Assembly (NCBI GenBank): GCA_046262635.1
Contig: JBHEMK010000131.1
Coordinates: forward strand, 1 to 15,795
From: JBHEMK01 sp046262635
GTDB taxonomy: Bacteria > Actinomycetota > Thermoleophilia > Gaiellales > Gaiellaceae
Direction: 5' to 3'
DNA: 15,795 bases
The translations under genes and the position numbers were made by a program. The notes under the pieces were generated by a model. It was given only the letters and a program-made list of their open reading frames with translations. It did not search any database and was not told the origin of the DNA. Positions 7,529 to 14,861 of this stretch are shown in pieces (the stretch's first letter is position 1; every line of letters starts with the position of its first letter).

Positions 7529-8752
7529 GTGCACCGGATCCGCATCATGGTTGCCTCGATCACGGCCCTGGCCCTCGCCGCTGCCGCGGCAGGGGGGGCG
7601 CCCGCGCAGGGCACGCACGCCCGCGCGAGCACGATCAAGATCGGGATCTCGCTCTCCCTCTCGGGAGACTTCTCCGACTCCGGCAAGGCCGCAATGCGCG
7701 GCTACCAGCTCTGGGCCAGCGTCGTCAACGCGCGCGGCGGCCTCCAGGGCCAACGGGTCAGCCTGAAGATCGTCGACGACACGAGCAGTCCGACGCAGGT
7801 CGTGACGAATTACCAGAACCTGATCACGAAGGACAAGGTCTCGTTCGTCTTCGGCCCCTTCTCGACGCTCCTCAGCGCGCCCTCCGCGACCGTGGTGAAC
7901 CGGTACCACTACGCGTTCATCGAGCCGGCCGGCGGCGGCCCGGCCGTCTTCGGCGAGAAGCTGCACAACGTCTTCTTCACGCAGCCAGCACCGGTGATCG
8001 ACAGCGCCGACGTGTTCGCGCACTTCATCCTGTCGCTGCCCAGGGCGAAGCGGCCCAAGACGGCGGCGTACCCGTCGCTCGACGACCCCTTCTCCTCCCC
8101 GATCGCAGACCGCGTGCGGCAGCTGCTCGAGAAGGCCGGGATCAAGACGGTCTACAAGACGATCTACCCCTCCGAGACGACCGATATGACGCCGATCGTC
8201 TCCAAGTACGCGGCCCTGAAACCGGAGCTCGTCGTCGGCGGCACCCAGAACGGCGACGCCTACGCCCAGGTCAAGGCCATGGTGCAGCTGAAGTTCAGCC
8301 CGAAGTTCCTCTACTTCTCGAACGGGCCGAACGATCCCGCCGAGTTCCCGAGCAAGGTCGGCGTGAAGAACATCAACGGGATCTTCAGCGCCGGCGACTG
8401 GTTCCCGGACTCGAAGGCGCCGGGCAACAAGGCGTTTGTCGCCGCCTACGTGAAAAAGTACGGTGGCAAGCCCGGCTCGATCGATCCGACCTCGGCCGAG
8501 GCCTACGCGGCCGGCCAGGTGCTTCAGGAGGGCACGGCAAAGATCCACGCGCTCGACAACGGCAAGCTGATCGCCGCGCTGCACAGGGGCACCTGGCCGA
8601 CGGTCGAGGGCGTGCTGCGCTGGAACTCGATCGGCGAGCCGCAGGGCAGCGACCTGCTCGTCGAGTGGGTGAAAGGAAAGCTGCTGCCGGTCTATCCGAA
8701 GCGGATCGCGCTGCATGCTCCCGTGTGGCCCAAGCCCCCCTGGGGTCGCTGA
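7529..8752 (+). CDS. HAAT-type ABC transporter substrate-binding protein
   Basis: The 407-residue secreted protein begins with a Sec signal (MHRIRIM then a hydrophobic run to about residue 24, Ala-x-Ala near 23-26). A periplasmic-binding-protein type I fold as in LivJ/LivK follows: IKIGISLSLSGDFSDSGKAA (36-55), an Asn/Gly-Gly segment NARGGLQGQ, VVTNYQNLITKDKVSFVFGP, and two alpha/beta lobes to the end. It would capture the substrate outside the membrane and hand it to LivHM. There is no lipobox cysteine in the signal region, odd for a Gram-positive-type cell where such proteins are usually lipid-anchored. It is first in the operon, 8 bases before livH. Family members bind branched-chain amino acids, amides, urea or aromatic acids; ligand unknown. 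Confidence 0.94.
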   Translation: MHRIRIMVASITALALAAAAAGGAPAQGTHARASTIKIGISLSLSGDFSDSGKAAMRGYQLWASVVNARGGLQGQRVSLKIVDDTSSPTQVVTNYQNLITKDKVSFVFGPFSTLLSAPSATVVNRYHYAFIEPAGGGPAVFGEKLHNVFFTQPAPVIDSADVFAHFILSLPRAKRPKTAAYPSLDDPFSSPIADRVRQLLEKAGIKTVYKTIYPSETTDMTPIVSKYAALKPELVVGGTQNGDAYAQVKAMVQLKFSPKFLYFSNGPNDPAEFPSKVGVKNINGIFSAGDWFPDSKAPGNKAFVAAYVKKYGGKPGSIDPTSAEAYAAGQVLQEGTAKIHALDNGKLIAALHRGTWPTVEGVLRWNSIGEPQGSDLLVEWVKGKLLPVYPKRIALHAPVWPKPPWGR

Positions 8753-8760
8753 GCGGCCCG

Positions 8761-9636
8761 GTGCACCTCCTCGTCCAGGCCTGCATTCTCGGTCTACTGA
8801 CCGGAGGTGTCTATGCGCTGATGGCCAGCGGTCTCACGCTCGTTTTCGGCGTGATGCGGGTGATCAACGTGGCCCAGGGGGCGCTCGTGATCCTGAGCGC
8901 CTACCTGAGCTACGCGCTCTTCCACCATCTGCACGTGGACCCGTTCCTGTCGGTGCTGATCGTCGCCCCGCTGATCTTCGCGCTCGGGGTAACCGTCCAG
9001 ATGGTGTTCATCCGTTCGCTGCGCAGCGAGCAGGCCGAGGAGCTGTCGCTGCTGATCACGTGGGCGCTCGCGCTCGGGATCGAAGGCGTGCTCGGGGCGA
9101 TCTGGCAGACCACATTCCGCGCGACCCAGCCGAGCTACGCCGACGCGTCATGGACGATCCTCGGCTACCAGGTGTCGGAGGTGCGGGCATTCTCGTTCGC
9201 CCTCTCGGCTGGAATCCTCGTCCTCTTGTATCTGCTGCTCGCTCGCACGCGGTTCGGGCGCTCCGTCCGCGCGACGGTGCAGAATCCGAGCTCGGCCCGG
9301 CTGCTCGGCGTCGACGCCGACCGCGTGCGGGCGCTCGCGTTCGGACTCGGTGTCAGCACGGCCGCGGCCGCCGGTGCCGTCTACGGCGTGCTGTATCCGT
9401 TCAATCCCGGGAGCCACTACGACCTGATCTCGCGGCTGCTGTCGATCGTCGTGCTCGGCGGCCTCGGGAGCGTCGGCGGCGCGGTGCTCGCGGCGCTCCT
9501 GATGGGGGTCGTCGAGGCGGTGGTCGCGGTCGAGATCTCCCCGGTGTGGGCGTCCTTGTCGTTCTTCGTCGTCCTGGTCGCGATCCTCGTCGTCCGGCCG
9601 CGCGGCTTCTTCGGGGCCCAGGAGCGGACGCTCTGA
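8761..9636 (+). CDS. livH: branched-chain amino acid-type ABC transporter permease LivH
   Basis: The 291-residue integral membrane protein has about eight hydrophobic segments. LivH hallmarks are GGVYALMASGLTLVFGVMRV and INVAQGALVILSAY near the N-terminus, TRFGRSVRATVQNPSSARLLGVD in the middle (coupling-helix region), and a C-terminal VLGGLGSVGGAVLAALLMGVVE. It forms half of the translocation pore with LivM. GTG 8761 is chosen because the first membrane helix follows directly; the ribosome binding site is weak, so coupling to the binding protein (stop 8 bases upstream) is likely. Its stop overlaps the livM start. Confidence 0.95.
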   Translation: MHLLVQACILGLLTGGVYALMASGLTLVFGVMRVINVAQGALVILSAYLSYALFHHLHVDPFLSVLIVAPLIFALGVTVQMVFIRSLRSEQAEELSLLITWALALGIEGVLGAIWQTTFRATQPSYADASWTILGYQVSEVRAFSFALSAGILVLLYLLLARTRFGRSVRATVQNPSSARLLGVDADRVRALAFGLGVSTAAAAGAVYGVLYPFNPGSHYDLISRLLSIVVLGGLGSVGGAVLAALLMGVVEAVVAVEISPVWASLSFFVVLVAILVVRPRGFFGAQERTL

Positions 9637-10643
9637 GTCGGTTCAGCACGCTCGGCCTTGCCCGCGGGGGGATCGTCTTCGGCCTGCTTGCGCTCTTTCC
9701 GCTCCTCGTTCACGCCGACTGGATCGTCAACATCGGCGTTTTCACCCTGATGTACGCCGGCCTCGCGACCTCCTGGAACCTCTTCTCCGGCTACACCGGC
9801 TACATCTCGCTCGGCCAGGCCGCGTTCTTCGGGCTCGGCGCCTACACGCTCGGCATCACCTTCAACCACGTCTCGATCGGCTCGGGGTACCGACCCTTCT
9901 ACACCCTGCCGCTGATCGGGCTGGCGGTGGCGGCCGTGGCGCTGCCCGTGGCCTGGATCGCGCTGCGGACACGGGCGATGACCTTCGCCATCGTCACCCT
10001 GATGCTCCTCTTCATCGTCCAGCAGCTCGCCTTCAACCTCCGCTCGCTGACTCACGGTTCGCAGGGAGTCGCCGTCCCCCAGCCGAACTTCGTCACGAAC
10101 TTCGACCGGCCGTACTACTTTGCGATGCTCGGCGTGCTCGCGCTCGCGATGCTCGCCTGCTGGTTCGTCCGCGGCAGCAAGCTCGGCTTGATGCTGCTGT
10201 CGGTCCGCGAGGACGAGGAGAAGGCCCGGGGACTTGGCGTTCGCGTCACCGGCGTCAAGCTGGTCGCCTTCTCGCTCAGCGTCGGGCTGACCGCGATGGT
10301 CGGCGCCGTCTGGGGGTACTACCTCTTCTACATCTATCCCGAGTCGGCGGTCGACCCGCTCGTGATGATCGGAGCGGTGCTGATGACCTTCCTGGGCGGG
10401 AAGGGAACGCTCTGGGGGCCGATGGTCGGCGCCTTCGTGCTCGTCCCGGCCCAGCAGTGGACCCTCACGACGTACGGGGCGACGCGGCTCTACCTGATCG
10501 CATACGCCGGCGTGTTCGCGGTCGTGCTGCTCCTCCTGCCGCGCGGGATCCTTCCATCCCTGGCCGACCTCCTCGAGCAGCGGCGCTTTCGCGCCCCGAC
10601 CGGCCCGAATGTGACACCGTCCGCGAAGCAGGCGGTCTCGTGA
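9633..10643 (+). CDS. livM: branched-chain amino acid-type ABC transporter permease LivM, apparent CTG start
   Basis: The 336-residue membrane protein shows LivM landmarks: NLFSGYTGYISLGQAAFFGL (GYTG..SLGQ motif), a polar loop with LTHGSQGVAVP, SVREDEEKARGLGVRVTGVK (coupling helix), and TFLGGKGTLWGPMVGAFVLV near the end. The first in-frame ATG, around 9750, would remove the first membrane helix, and no GTG or TTG precedes it in the coding part. CTG 9633 has AGGAG at 9620-9624, 8 bases upstream, and overlaps the livH stop as CTGA, so it is taken as the start. It pairs with LivH to form the pore. The C-terminal tail is short and hydrophilic. Only the start codon is in doubt. Confidence 0.94.
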   Translation: MSRFSTLGLARGGIVFGLLALFPLLVHADWIVNIGVFTLMYAGLATSWNLFSGYTGYISLGQAAFFGLGAYTLGITFNHVSIGSGYRPFYTLPLIGLAVAAVALPVAWIALRTRAMTFAIVTLMLLFIVQQLAFNLRSLTHGSQGVAVPQPNFVTNFDRPYYFAMLGVLALAMLACWFVRGSKLGLMLLSVREDEEKARGLGVRVTGVKLVAFSLSVGLTAMVGAVWGYYLFYIYPESAVDPLVMIGAVLMTFLGGKGTLWGPMVGAFVLVPAQQWTLTTYGATRLYLIAYAGVFAVVLLLLPRGILPSLADLLEQRRFRAPTGPNVTPSAKQAVS

Positions 10644-11371
10644 CCGCCCTCCTGACCGCGGACGGGCTGACGAAGCGGTTCGGCGGCGTTGCCGCCGTCG
10701 CGGACTGCAGCTTCGAAGTGCCGGAGGGATCGATCACCGCGCTCGTCGGCCCGAACGGCTCCGGTAAGACGACCCTGTTCAACCTCCTGACCGGCTACCT
10801 GCGGGCGGACGCGGGGAGCATGTCGTTCGCGGGCCACCGCTTCCGCCGCCCAGACCCGACTCGGCTGTACCGGTTCGGGCTGACTCGGACGTTCCAGCAG
10901 GCCCGGATCTTCGCCGACCTGACCCTCGTCGAGAACCTCGTCGTCGCCCTCCAGCAGCCGTGGCATGCGATCGTCCGGCGTTCGGTCGGGCGGACCGACC
11001 GCGCACGCGCGCTCGAGCTGCTCGAGCAGTTCGGGCTGGCGAGACTGGCGGCAGAGCGGGCCGGCTCGCTCTCGTACGGGCAGAGGAAGCTCCTCGAGTT
11101 CGCGACCGTACTGATGGGACGCCCGCGACTGGTGCTGCTGGACGAGCCGGCCGCCGGCGTGAACCCGATCATGATCGAGTCGATCGAGCGCCATATCCGT
11201 GAGCTCCACGCCGCCGGTCTGACCTTCCTCGTCGTCGAGCACAACATGGGTCTCGTCATGCGCCTCTGCGATCCGGTGATCGTGCTCGACCATGGGACGA
11301 AGCTCGCGGAGGGCCGGCCGGCTGAGGTTCAGTCCGACCCGCGCGTGCTCGACGCGTACCTGGGTTCGTGA
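10640..11371 (+). CDS. livG: branched-chain amino acid-type ABC transporter ATPase LivG
   Basis: The 243-residue cytoplasmic ATPase has Walker A GPNGSGKTT (37-45), a Q-loop in TRTFQQARIF (82-91), signature LSYGQ (144-148; LivG proteins commonly deviate from LSGGQ), Walker B LVLLDEPAAG (164-173) with Glu169, and the H-loop His201 in VVEHNMG. It energises transport with LivF. It is slightly shorter than the usual ~255. The GTG start overlaps the livM stop (GTGA) and its own stop overlaps the livF start, so the whole importer is translationally linked. Confidence 0.96.
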   Translation: MTALLTADGLTKRFGGVAAVADCSFEVPEGSITALVGPNGSGKTTLFNLLTGYLRADAGSMSFAGHRFRRPDPTRLYRFGLTRTFQQARIFADLTLVENLVVALQQPWHAIVRRSVGRTDRARALELLEQFGLARLAAERAGSLSYGQRKLLEFATVLMGRPRLVLLDEPAAGVNPIMIESIERHIRELHAAGLTFLVVEHNMGLVMRLCDPVIVLDHGTKLAEGRPAEVQSDPRVLDAYLGS

Positions 11372-12114
11372 GCCCGCTGCTTGCCTTCGAGGACCTGCAT
11401 GCCGGGTACGGGCGCGCGGACATCCTCTGCGGCTTCGACCTCGAGGTCGCGCAGGGCAGCGTGACCTGCCTGGTCGGCCCGAACGGCGCGGGGAAGTCGA
11501 CGGTGCTGAAGACGCTCAGCGGCCTGCTGAGTCCGCGCGTGGGTCGGATCGTCTTCGGGGACGAGGAGATCGGTGGTCTCTCGCCCGCCCAGATTCTCGC
11601 GCGTGGCATCGTTCACGTCCCGCAGGATCGAAGTCTGTTCCCGTTGATGACGGTCTGGGACAACCTGCTGATGGGCGGACATTCGATCCGGGATCGCGCG
11701 CTGGTGCGAGAGCGGGCGCGCGAGGTGATCGATCGCTTCCCCCTGATCGCCGAGCGGCGCCAGGACCGCGCCGGGGCGCTCTCGGGCGGCCAGCAGAAGC
11801 TCGTCGAGGTCGCGCGCGCCCTGATGCTTCGCCCGAAGCTGATCCTGATGGACGAGCCGACGATGGGCCTCGAGCCGAAGGCCCGTCACACCATCTTCGA
11901 GACGATTGCAGCCCTCAACGCCGAGGGCCATACGGTGCTGCTCGTCGAGCAGAACGCCCGGGCGGGACTCGCCTGCGCCGACCGGGGCGCCGTCCTCGAC
12001 GGCGGGCGGGTCGCGCTCGAGGGCACGGGCAGCGATCTCCTGGAGGACCCGCGAATGGAGGAGCTCTACCTCGGCGGCGCCGCGTCCAGGGTCTCCCCGG
12101 AGCCCTTGGCGTGA
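11368..12114 (+). CDS. livF: branched-chain amino acid-type ABC transporter ATPase LivF
   Basis: The 248-residue ATPase has Walker A GPNGAGKST (37-45), Q-loop VPQDRSLFP (84-92) with the LivF-typical 'R.lFp.mtV..NL' stretch after it, signature LSGGQQKLVEVARALM (138-153), Walker B LILMDEPTMGLEP (158-170) and VEQNA (193-197). Length matches the family. The GTG start overlaps the livG stop (GTGA). It is the last gene of the importer operon; a weak stem-loop follows at 12136. The C-terminal ten residues are a loosely conserved tail. Confidence 0.96.
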   Translation: MSPLLAFEDLHAGYGRADILCGFDLEVAQGSVTCLVGPNGAGKSTVLKTLSGLLSPRVGRIVFGDEEIGGLSPAQILARGIVHVPQDRSLFPLMTVWDNLLMGGHSIRDRALVRERAREVIDRFPLIAERRQDRAGALSGGQQKLVEVARALMLRPKLILMDEPTMGLEPKARHTIFETIAALNAEGHTVLLVEQNARAGLACADRGAVLDGGRVALEGTGSDLLEDPRMEELYLGGAASRVSPEPLA

Positions 12115-12135
12115 TCTGAACGCCGCGACGACCGG

Positions 12136-12171
12136 CTCCGCCCGCACGTTCTCTCTGCCGGCAGGGCGGGG
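12136..12171 (+). terminator. possible stem-loop after the importer operon
   Basis: CTCCGCCC (12136-12143) can pair with GGGCGGGG (12164-12171) as an 8-base stem including one G-U pair, with a 20-base loop that contains the short palindrome CTGCCGGCAG. No T-run follows, so a classical intrinsic terminator is not supported. It is the only structure seen in the 76 bases between livF and the next gene. Confidence 0.22.
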
Positions 12172-12177
12172 GCGTCC

Positions 12178-12183
12178 TACGAT
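12178..12183 (+). promoter_or_regulatory. candidate -10 box for a leaderless glycosyltransferase transcript
   Basis: TACGAT fits the TANNNT -10 pattern and ends 7 bases before the TTG at 12191, the spacing typical of leaderless actinobacterial genes. No convincing -35 box and no ribosome binding site at proper distance from the TTG were found, which is consistent with, but does not prove, leaderless initiation. Confidence 0.35.
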
Positions 12184-12190
12184 TGCTTCC

Positions 12191-13282
12191 TTGCCGCCGC
12201 GCGTGCTCATCATCACCGCCAGCATCGGCGAGGGGCATGACCTGCCCGCCCGCACGCTCGCCGACCAGCTTCGCGACGAGCGGCCTGGCGTCGAGATCGA
12301 GCTGGCGGACTGCCTCCCAGCGATGGGCCGGATCGTCGCCGCGGTGGCCGAGGGCGCGCCGCGCCTGATGTTCTTTCGCTTCGAATGGCTGTGGGATCTC
12401 AGCTTTCTGCTCGCGGCCGGCCTGCCGCCGACACGCCGCGCCGCCCAATGTCTGCTCGAGCGCTTCGCGGGCGCCGGCCTCCTCGAGCTCGTGCGCTCAG
12501 CGAGGCCCGACGTCGTCGTCTCGACGTACCCGGCCGCGAACGAAGTGCTTGCCCGGCTGAGGCGCAAGCGACGCCTCGGAATCCCGGTCATCTCTGCGAT
12601 CACTGATGTCGCCGGGATGCACTACTGGGCGGCTCCGGGAGCCGACCTTTACCTCGTCACACAGCCGGAGGTGATCCCCGAGGTGCTGGAGATCGCCGGG
12701 GAGCAAGCCGACGTCCGGACCGTGCACGGGCTGACGGCCCCGGACTTCCTCGAGCACGCCGACGCGGCTTCCGCCCGCGCCTCGCTCGCTCTGCCGCGTG
12801 ACGGCAAGGTCGTGATCGTCTCCGGCGGCGGCTGGGGCGTCGGCGACCTCCGGTCGCCGGTCGAGGCGGCGCTGGCGGTCGCGGAGGTCGCCGCGGTCGT
12901 CTGTCTCTGCGGACGGAACGACGAACTGCGCGAGCGGCTCGGGAGGCGCTTTGGAACTGAGCCTCGCTTCCGCGCCGAGGGCTTCACCGACCGGATGCCC
13001 GACTGGCTCGCGGCGGCTGACGTGCTTGTGCATTCGACGGGCGGCCTGACCGTCCTCGAGGCGCAGATGCGTGGCTGCGCGGTTGTCTCGTACGGCTGGG
13101 GCCGCGGGCACATCCGCCTGCACAACAAGGCGTTCCGGCGCTTTGACCTCGCCCACGTCGCCGGGACGAGGGCCGAGCTCGAGCGCGCACTCCTGGCCGC
13201 ACTGCGCTCGTCGCGAGACCCTGATACGTCCTTCGCCTCATTGCCGTCGGCCGCCTCGCACGTCCTCGCAGCGGTGCCGTGA
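12191..13282 (+). CDS. glycosyltransferase of the MGDG-synthase / UgtP type (GT28-like, GT-B fold)
   Basis: The 363-residue protein opens with RVLIITASIGEGHDLPARTL, the MGDG-synthase N-terminal signature (GEGH). It continues with ARPDVVVSTYPAANEVLARL, SAITDVAGMHYWAAPGADLY (the 'tD...h..W...gaD.y' segment), VIVSGGGWGVGDL, CLCGRNDELRERL, and the nucleotide-sugar site EGFTDRMPDWLAAADVLVHS with STGGLTVLEAQMRG. Family enzymes transfer glucose or galactose from UDP-sugars to diacylglycerol or related lipids, at the inner membrane face. Start is uncertain: TTG 12191 (leaderless model) or GTG 12203, the latter beginning directly at VLIITASIGEGH. The acceptor is unknown. It is coupled by GTGA to the polysaccharide deacetylase, pointing to an envelope glycolipid or polymer. 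Confidence 0.87.
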   Translation: MPPRVLIITASIGEGHDLPARTLADQLRDERPGVEIELADCLPAMGRIVAAVAEGAPRLMFFRFEWLWDLSFLLAAGLPPTRRAAQCLLERFAGAGLLELVRSARPDVVVSTYPAANEVLARLRRKRRLGIPVISAITDVAGMHYWAAPGADLYLVTQPEVIPEVLEIAGEQADVRTVHGLTAPDFLEHADAASARASLALPRDGKVVIVSGGGWGVGDLRSPVEAALAVAEVAAVVCLCGRNDELRERLGRRFGTEPRFRAEGFTDRMPDWLAAADVLVHSTGGLTVLEAQMRGCAVVSYGWGRGHIRLHNKAFRRFDLAHVAGTRAELERALLAALRSSRDPDTSFASLPSAASHVLAAVP

Positions 13283-13986
13283 GGGGCTCACCGGCGCTGG
13301 TCGCCGGGCTTGCAGGAGCGGCCTGCTGGTGTGCGCCCGCGCCTGCTCCCCTCGTCCCCCTCGTCGCGCGCGTGCTCGCGATCCCGCGGCGGCTCGACGG
13401 GGCGAGCGGGGTGGCGCTCACCTTCGACGACGGTCCGCACCCGGACGGAACCCCTGCAACGCTCGAGCTTCTCGCGCGCGCGAACGTCACCGCGACGTTC
13501 TTCCTCGTCGGCGAGCAGGTCGTCCGCTGGCCGGAGCTCGCGGCGGCGATCGCCGCGGCCGGCCACGAGATCGCGGTGCACGGCTACCGGCATATGCTCC
13601 TCCTGCGCCGCCTTCCGAGCGCACTCGCGCGCGATCTGGCCGAGGCCGCCGATGCGATCGGGGAGGCGACCGGACAGGCTCCCGCCGTCTACCGGCCGCC
13701 GTACGGCGTGTTCAGCGCCGCCGGCCTCGCACTGACGAGGCGGCGGGGCTGGCTCCCGCTTCTCTGGTCGCGCTGGGGCCGTGACTGGGAGCGCGGCGCC
13801 ACCCCGGAGGCGATCGCCCGCCGGGCCACCCGCGCCCTCGCTGCCGGAGACGTGCTCCTCCTGCACGATGCAGACCACTACAGCTCGGCAGGCTCCTGGC
13901 GCCACACGGTCGCCGCACTGCCGCTCGTGATCGAGGCGGCTTCCTCGCGCGGCTTGCCGTTCGTCCCGGTCACCCACGCGACGTAG
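13279..13986 (+). CDS. polysaccharide deacetylase (CE4 / NodB homology domain)
   Basis: The 235-residue protein has an N-terminal hydrophobic segment (about 5-35) that could be a signal anchor, then a NodB domain. Motif 1 is TFDDGPHPD (48-56; Asp50, Asp51), motif 2 is HGYRH (His101, His105), motif 3 is YRPPYG (138-143), motif 4 is in LLWSRWGRDW (161-170), and motif 5 is DVLLLHDAD with His196. All catalytic and metal residues are present, so an active metal-dependent N- or O-deacetylase acting outside the membrane is likely. The GTG start overlaps the glycosyltransferase stop (GTGA). The 3' 109 bases overlap the convergent epimerase gene. Because this C-terminus carries conserved family sequence (LLHDAD then the LPLVIEAASSRGLPFVPVT ending), this strand is the well-constrained one in the overlap. 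Confidence 0.94.
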   Translation: MRGSPALVAGLAGAACWCAPAPAPLVPLVARVLAIPRRLDGASGVALTFDDGPHPDGTPATLELLARANVTATFFLVGEQVVRWPELAAAIAAAGHEIAVHGYRHMLLLRRLPSALARDLAEAADAIGEATGQAPAVYRPPYGVFSAAGLALTRRRGWLPLLWSRWGRDWERGATPEAIARRATRALAAGDVLLLHDADHYSSAGSWRHTVAALPLVIEAASSRGLPFVPVTHAT

Positions 13987-14861
13987 CGGCGCGCTCCCTC
14001 CGCGAACGGGGTCTCCGGCCGCCAGCCGAGCTCGTCGAGGGCCCGCCGGCCCGAGATCTCGGCGCCTTGCAGGTCGGCGGCGCGGCTGCCCACGTGCACG
14101 ATCGGTACGTAGCCGACGAGGTCGCGTACCCTGTCGGCGATCTGGCGTACCGTCGTATTCTCGTCTCCGACAAGGTTGTACGTGCGCCCGATCGCGACAG
14201 GTGCGAGCGCGGCGACGACGCCTTCGGCGAGATCCTCGACGTAGACGAAGCGGCGTGACTGCGTGCCGTCGCCGGTGATTGTCAGCGGCTTGCCGCCGAG
14301 AGCGCGCGTCACGAAGGCCGCGAGAACGGTGCTCGGCCGTGCGCGCGGGCCGTACGGGATTCCGAACCGGGCGATCGTCGGCTCGATCCCGTAGAGCACG
14401 CTGTAGGTGTGGCAGTACATCTCGCCGGCGAGCTTGGTCGCCGTGTAGAGGTGCCCGGGCAGGGGCAGCGGCGCGTCCTCGTCGAGTGGATCGCATTGCG
14501 GCCCGTCGCCGTAGACCCAGGTGGTGCTCGCATAGACGATCCGCGCGATGCCCTCGAGCCTCATCGCCTCGAGCAGCACGCTCGTGCCGCCCGAGTTGAC
14601 GCGCTCGGCCCGCTGCGGCTCGTCGGCGACGATGCCGACGTCCGAGACCGCGGCGAGATGGACCACAGCGTCGCAGTCACGCACCGCGCCGCGGACGACC
14701 TCGAGGTCGAGCAGGTCGCCGAGGACGTGGTCGGCCTCGCTGCGCCGCCCGTATTTCGCGTACGCCAGGTCAAACACTCGGGCCCGGTGGCCCTGTGCCA
14801 CCAGGCGATCCACGACGTGAGAACCGATGAAGCCCGCCCCCCCAGTCACGAGGATCTTCAT
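13878..14861 (-). CDS. NAD-dependent sugar-nucleotide epimerase/dehydratase (extended SDR)
   Basis: The 327-residue enzyme has a Rossmann start MKILVTGGAGFIGSHVVDRL (TGGAGFIG, 6-13), VVHLAAVSDVG (67-77), the catalytic Ser/Thr in YASTTWVYGDG (110-120) and Tyr139-x-x-x-Lys143 (LYTATK). Substrate-domain features are RFGIPYGPRARP, then RRFVYVEDLAEGVVAAL. UDP-glucose 4-epimerase-like or related 4,6-dehydratase/reductase roles are possible; specificity is not readable. ATG 14861 is favoured: GGAGA lies upstream and ATGA overlaps the aminotransferase stop. Family-like sequence ends near RYVAWV at about 13985. The last ~35 residues, to TAG at 13878, are antisense to the deacetylase gene and look like a late stop rather than a domain. 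Confidence 0.92.
   Translation of the reverse strand: MKILVTGGAGFIGSHVVDRLVAQGHRARVFDLAYAKYGRRSEADHVLGDLLDLEVVRGAVRDCDAVVHLAAVSDVGIVADEPQRAERVNSGGTSVLLEAMRLEGIARIVYASTTWVYGDGPQCDPLDEDAPLPLPGHLYTATKLAGEMYCHTYSVLYGIEPTIARFGIPYGPRARPSTVLAAFVTRALGGKPLTITGDGTQSRRFVYVEDLAEGVVAALAPVAIGRTYNLVGDENTTVRQIADRVRDLVGYVPIVHVGSRAADLQGAEISGRRALDELGWRPETPFAEGARRYVAWVTGTNGKPREEAASITSGSAATVWRQEPAEL

Noticed and set aside
7363..7686. N-terminal extension of the GntR regulator to 7686
   Set aside because: It would cross the divergent promoter region, both palindromes and the start of the binding-protein gene; the conserved domain begins right after ATG 7362.
7502..8716. A 404-codon minus-strand open frame opposite the binding-protein gene
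   Set aside because: The plus strand has a strong ribosome binding site, a signal peptide and a clear binding-protein fold; the antisense frame would also run out of the GntR control region with no function of its own.
12155..12164. CTGCCGGCAG palindrome as a regulator site
   Set aside because: It is short, GC-only in character and unsupported by a second copy; such 10-base palindromes arise easily in this base composition.
11329..12603. A 424-codon minus-strand open frame opposite livF and the glycosyltransferase
   Set aside because: It spans two genes with clear motifs and the gap between them, and its translation is low-complexity and Arg-rich.
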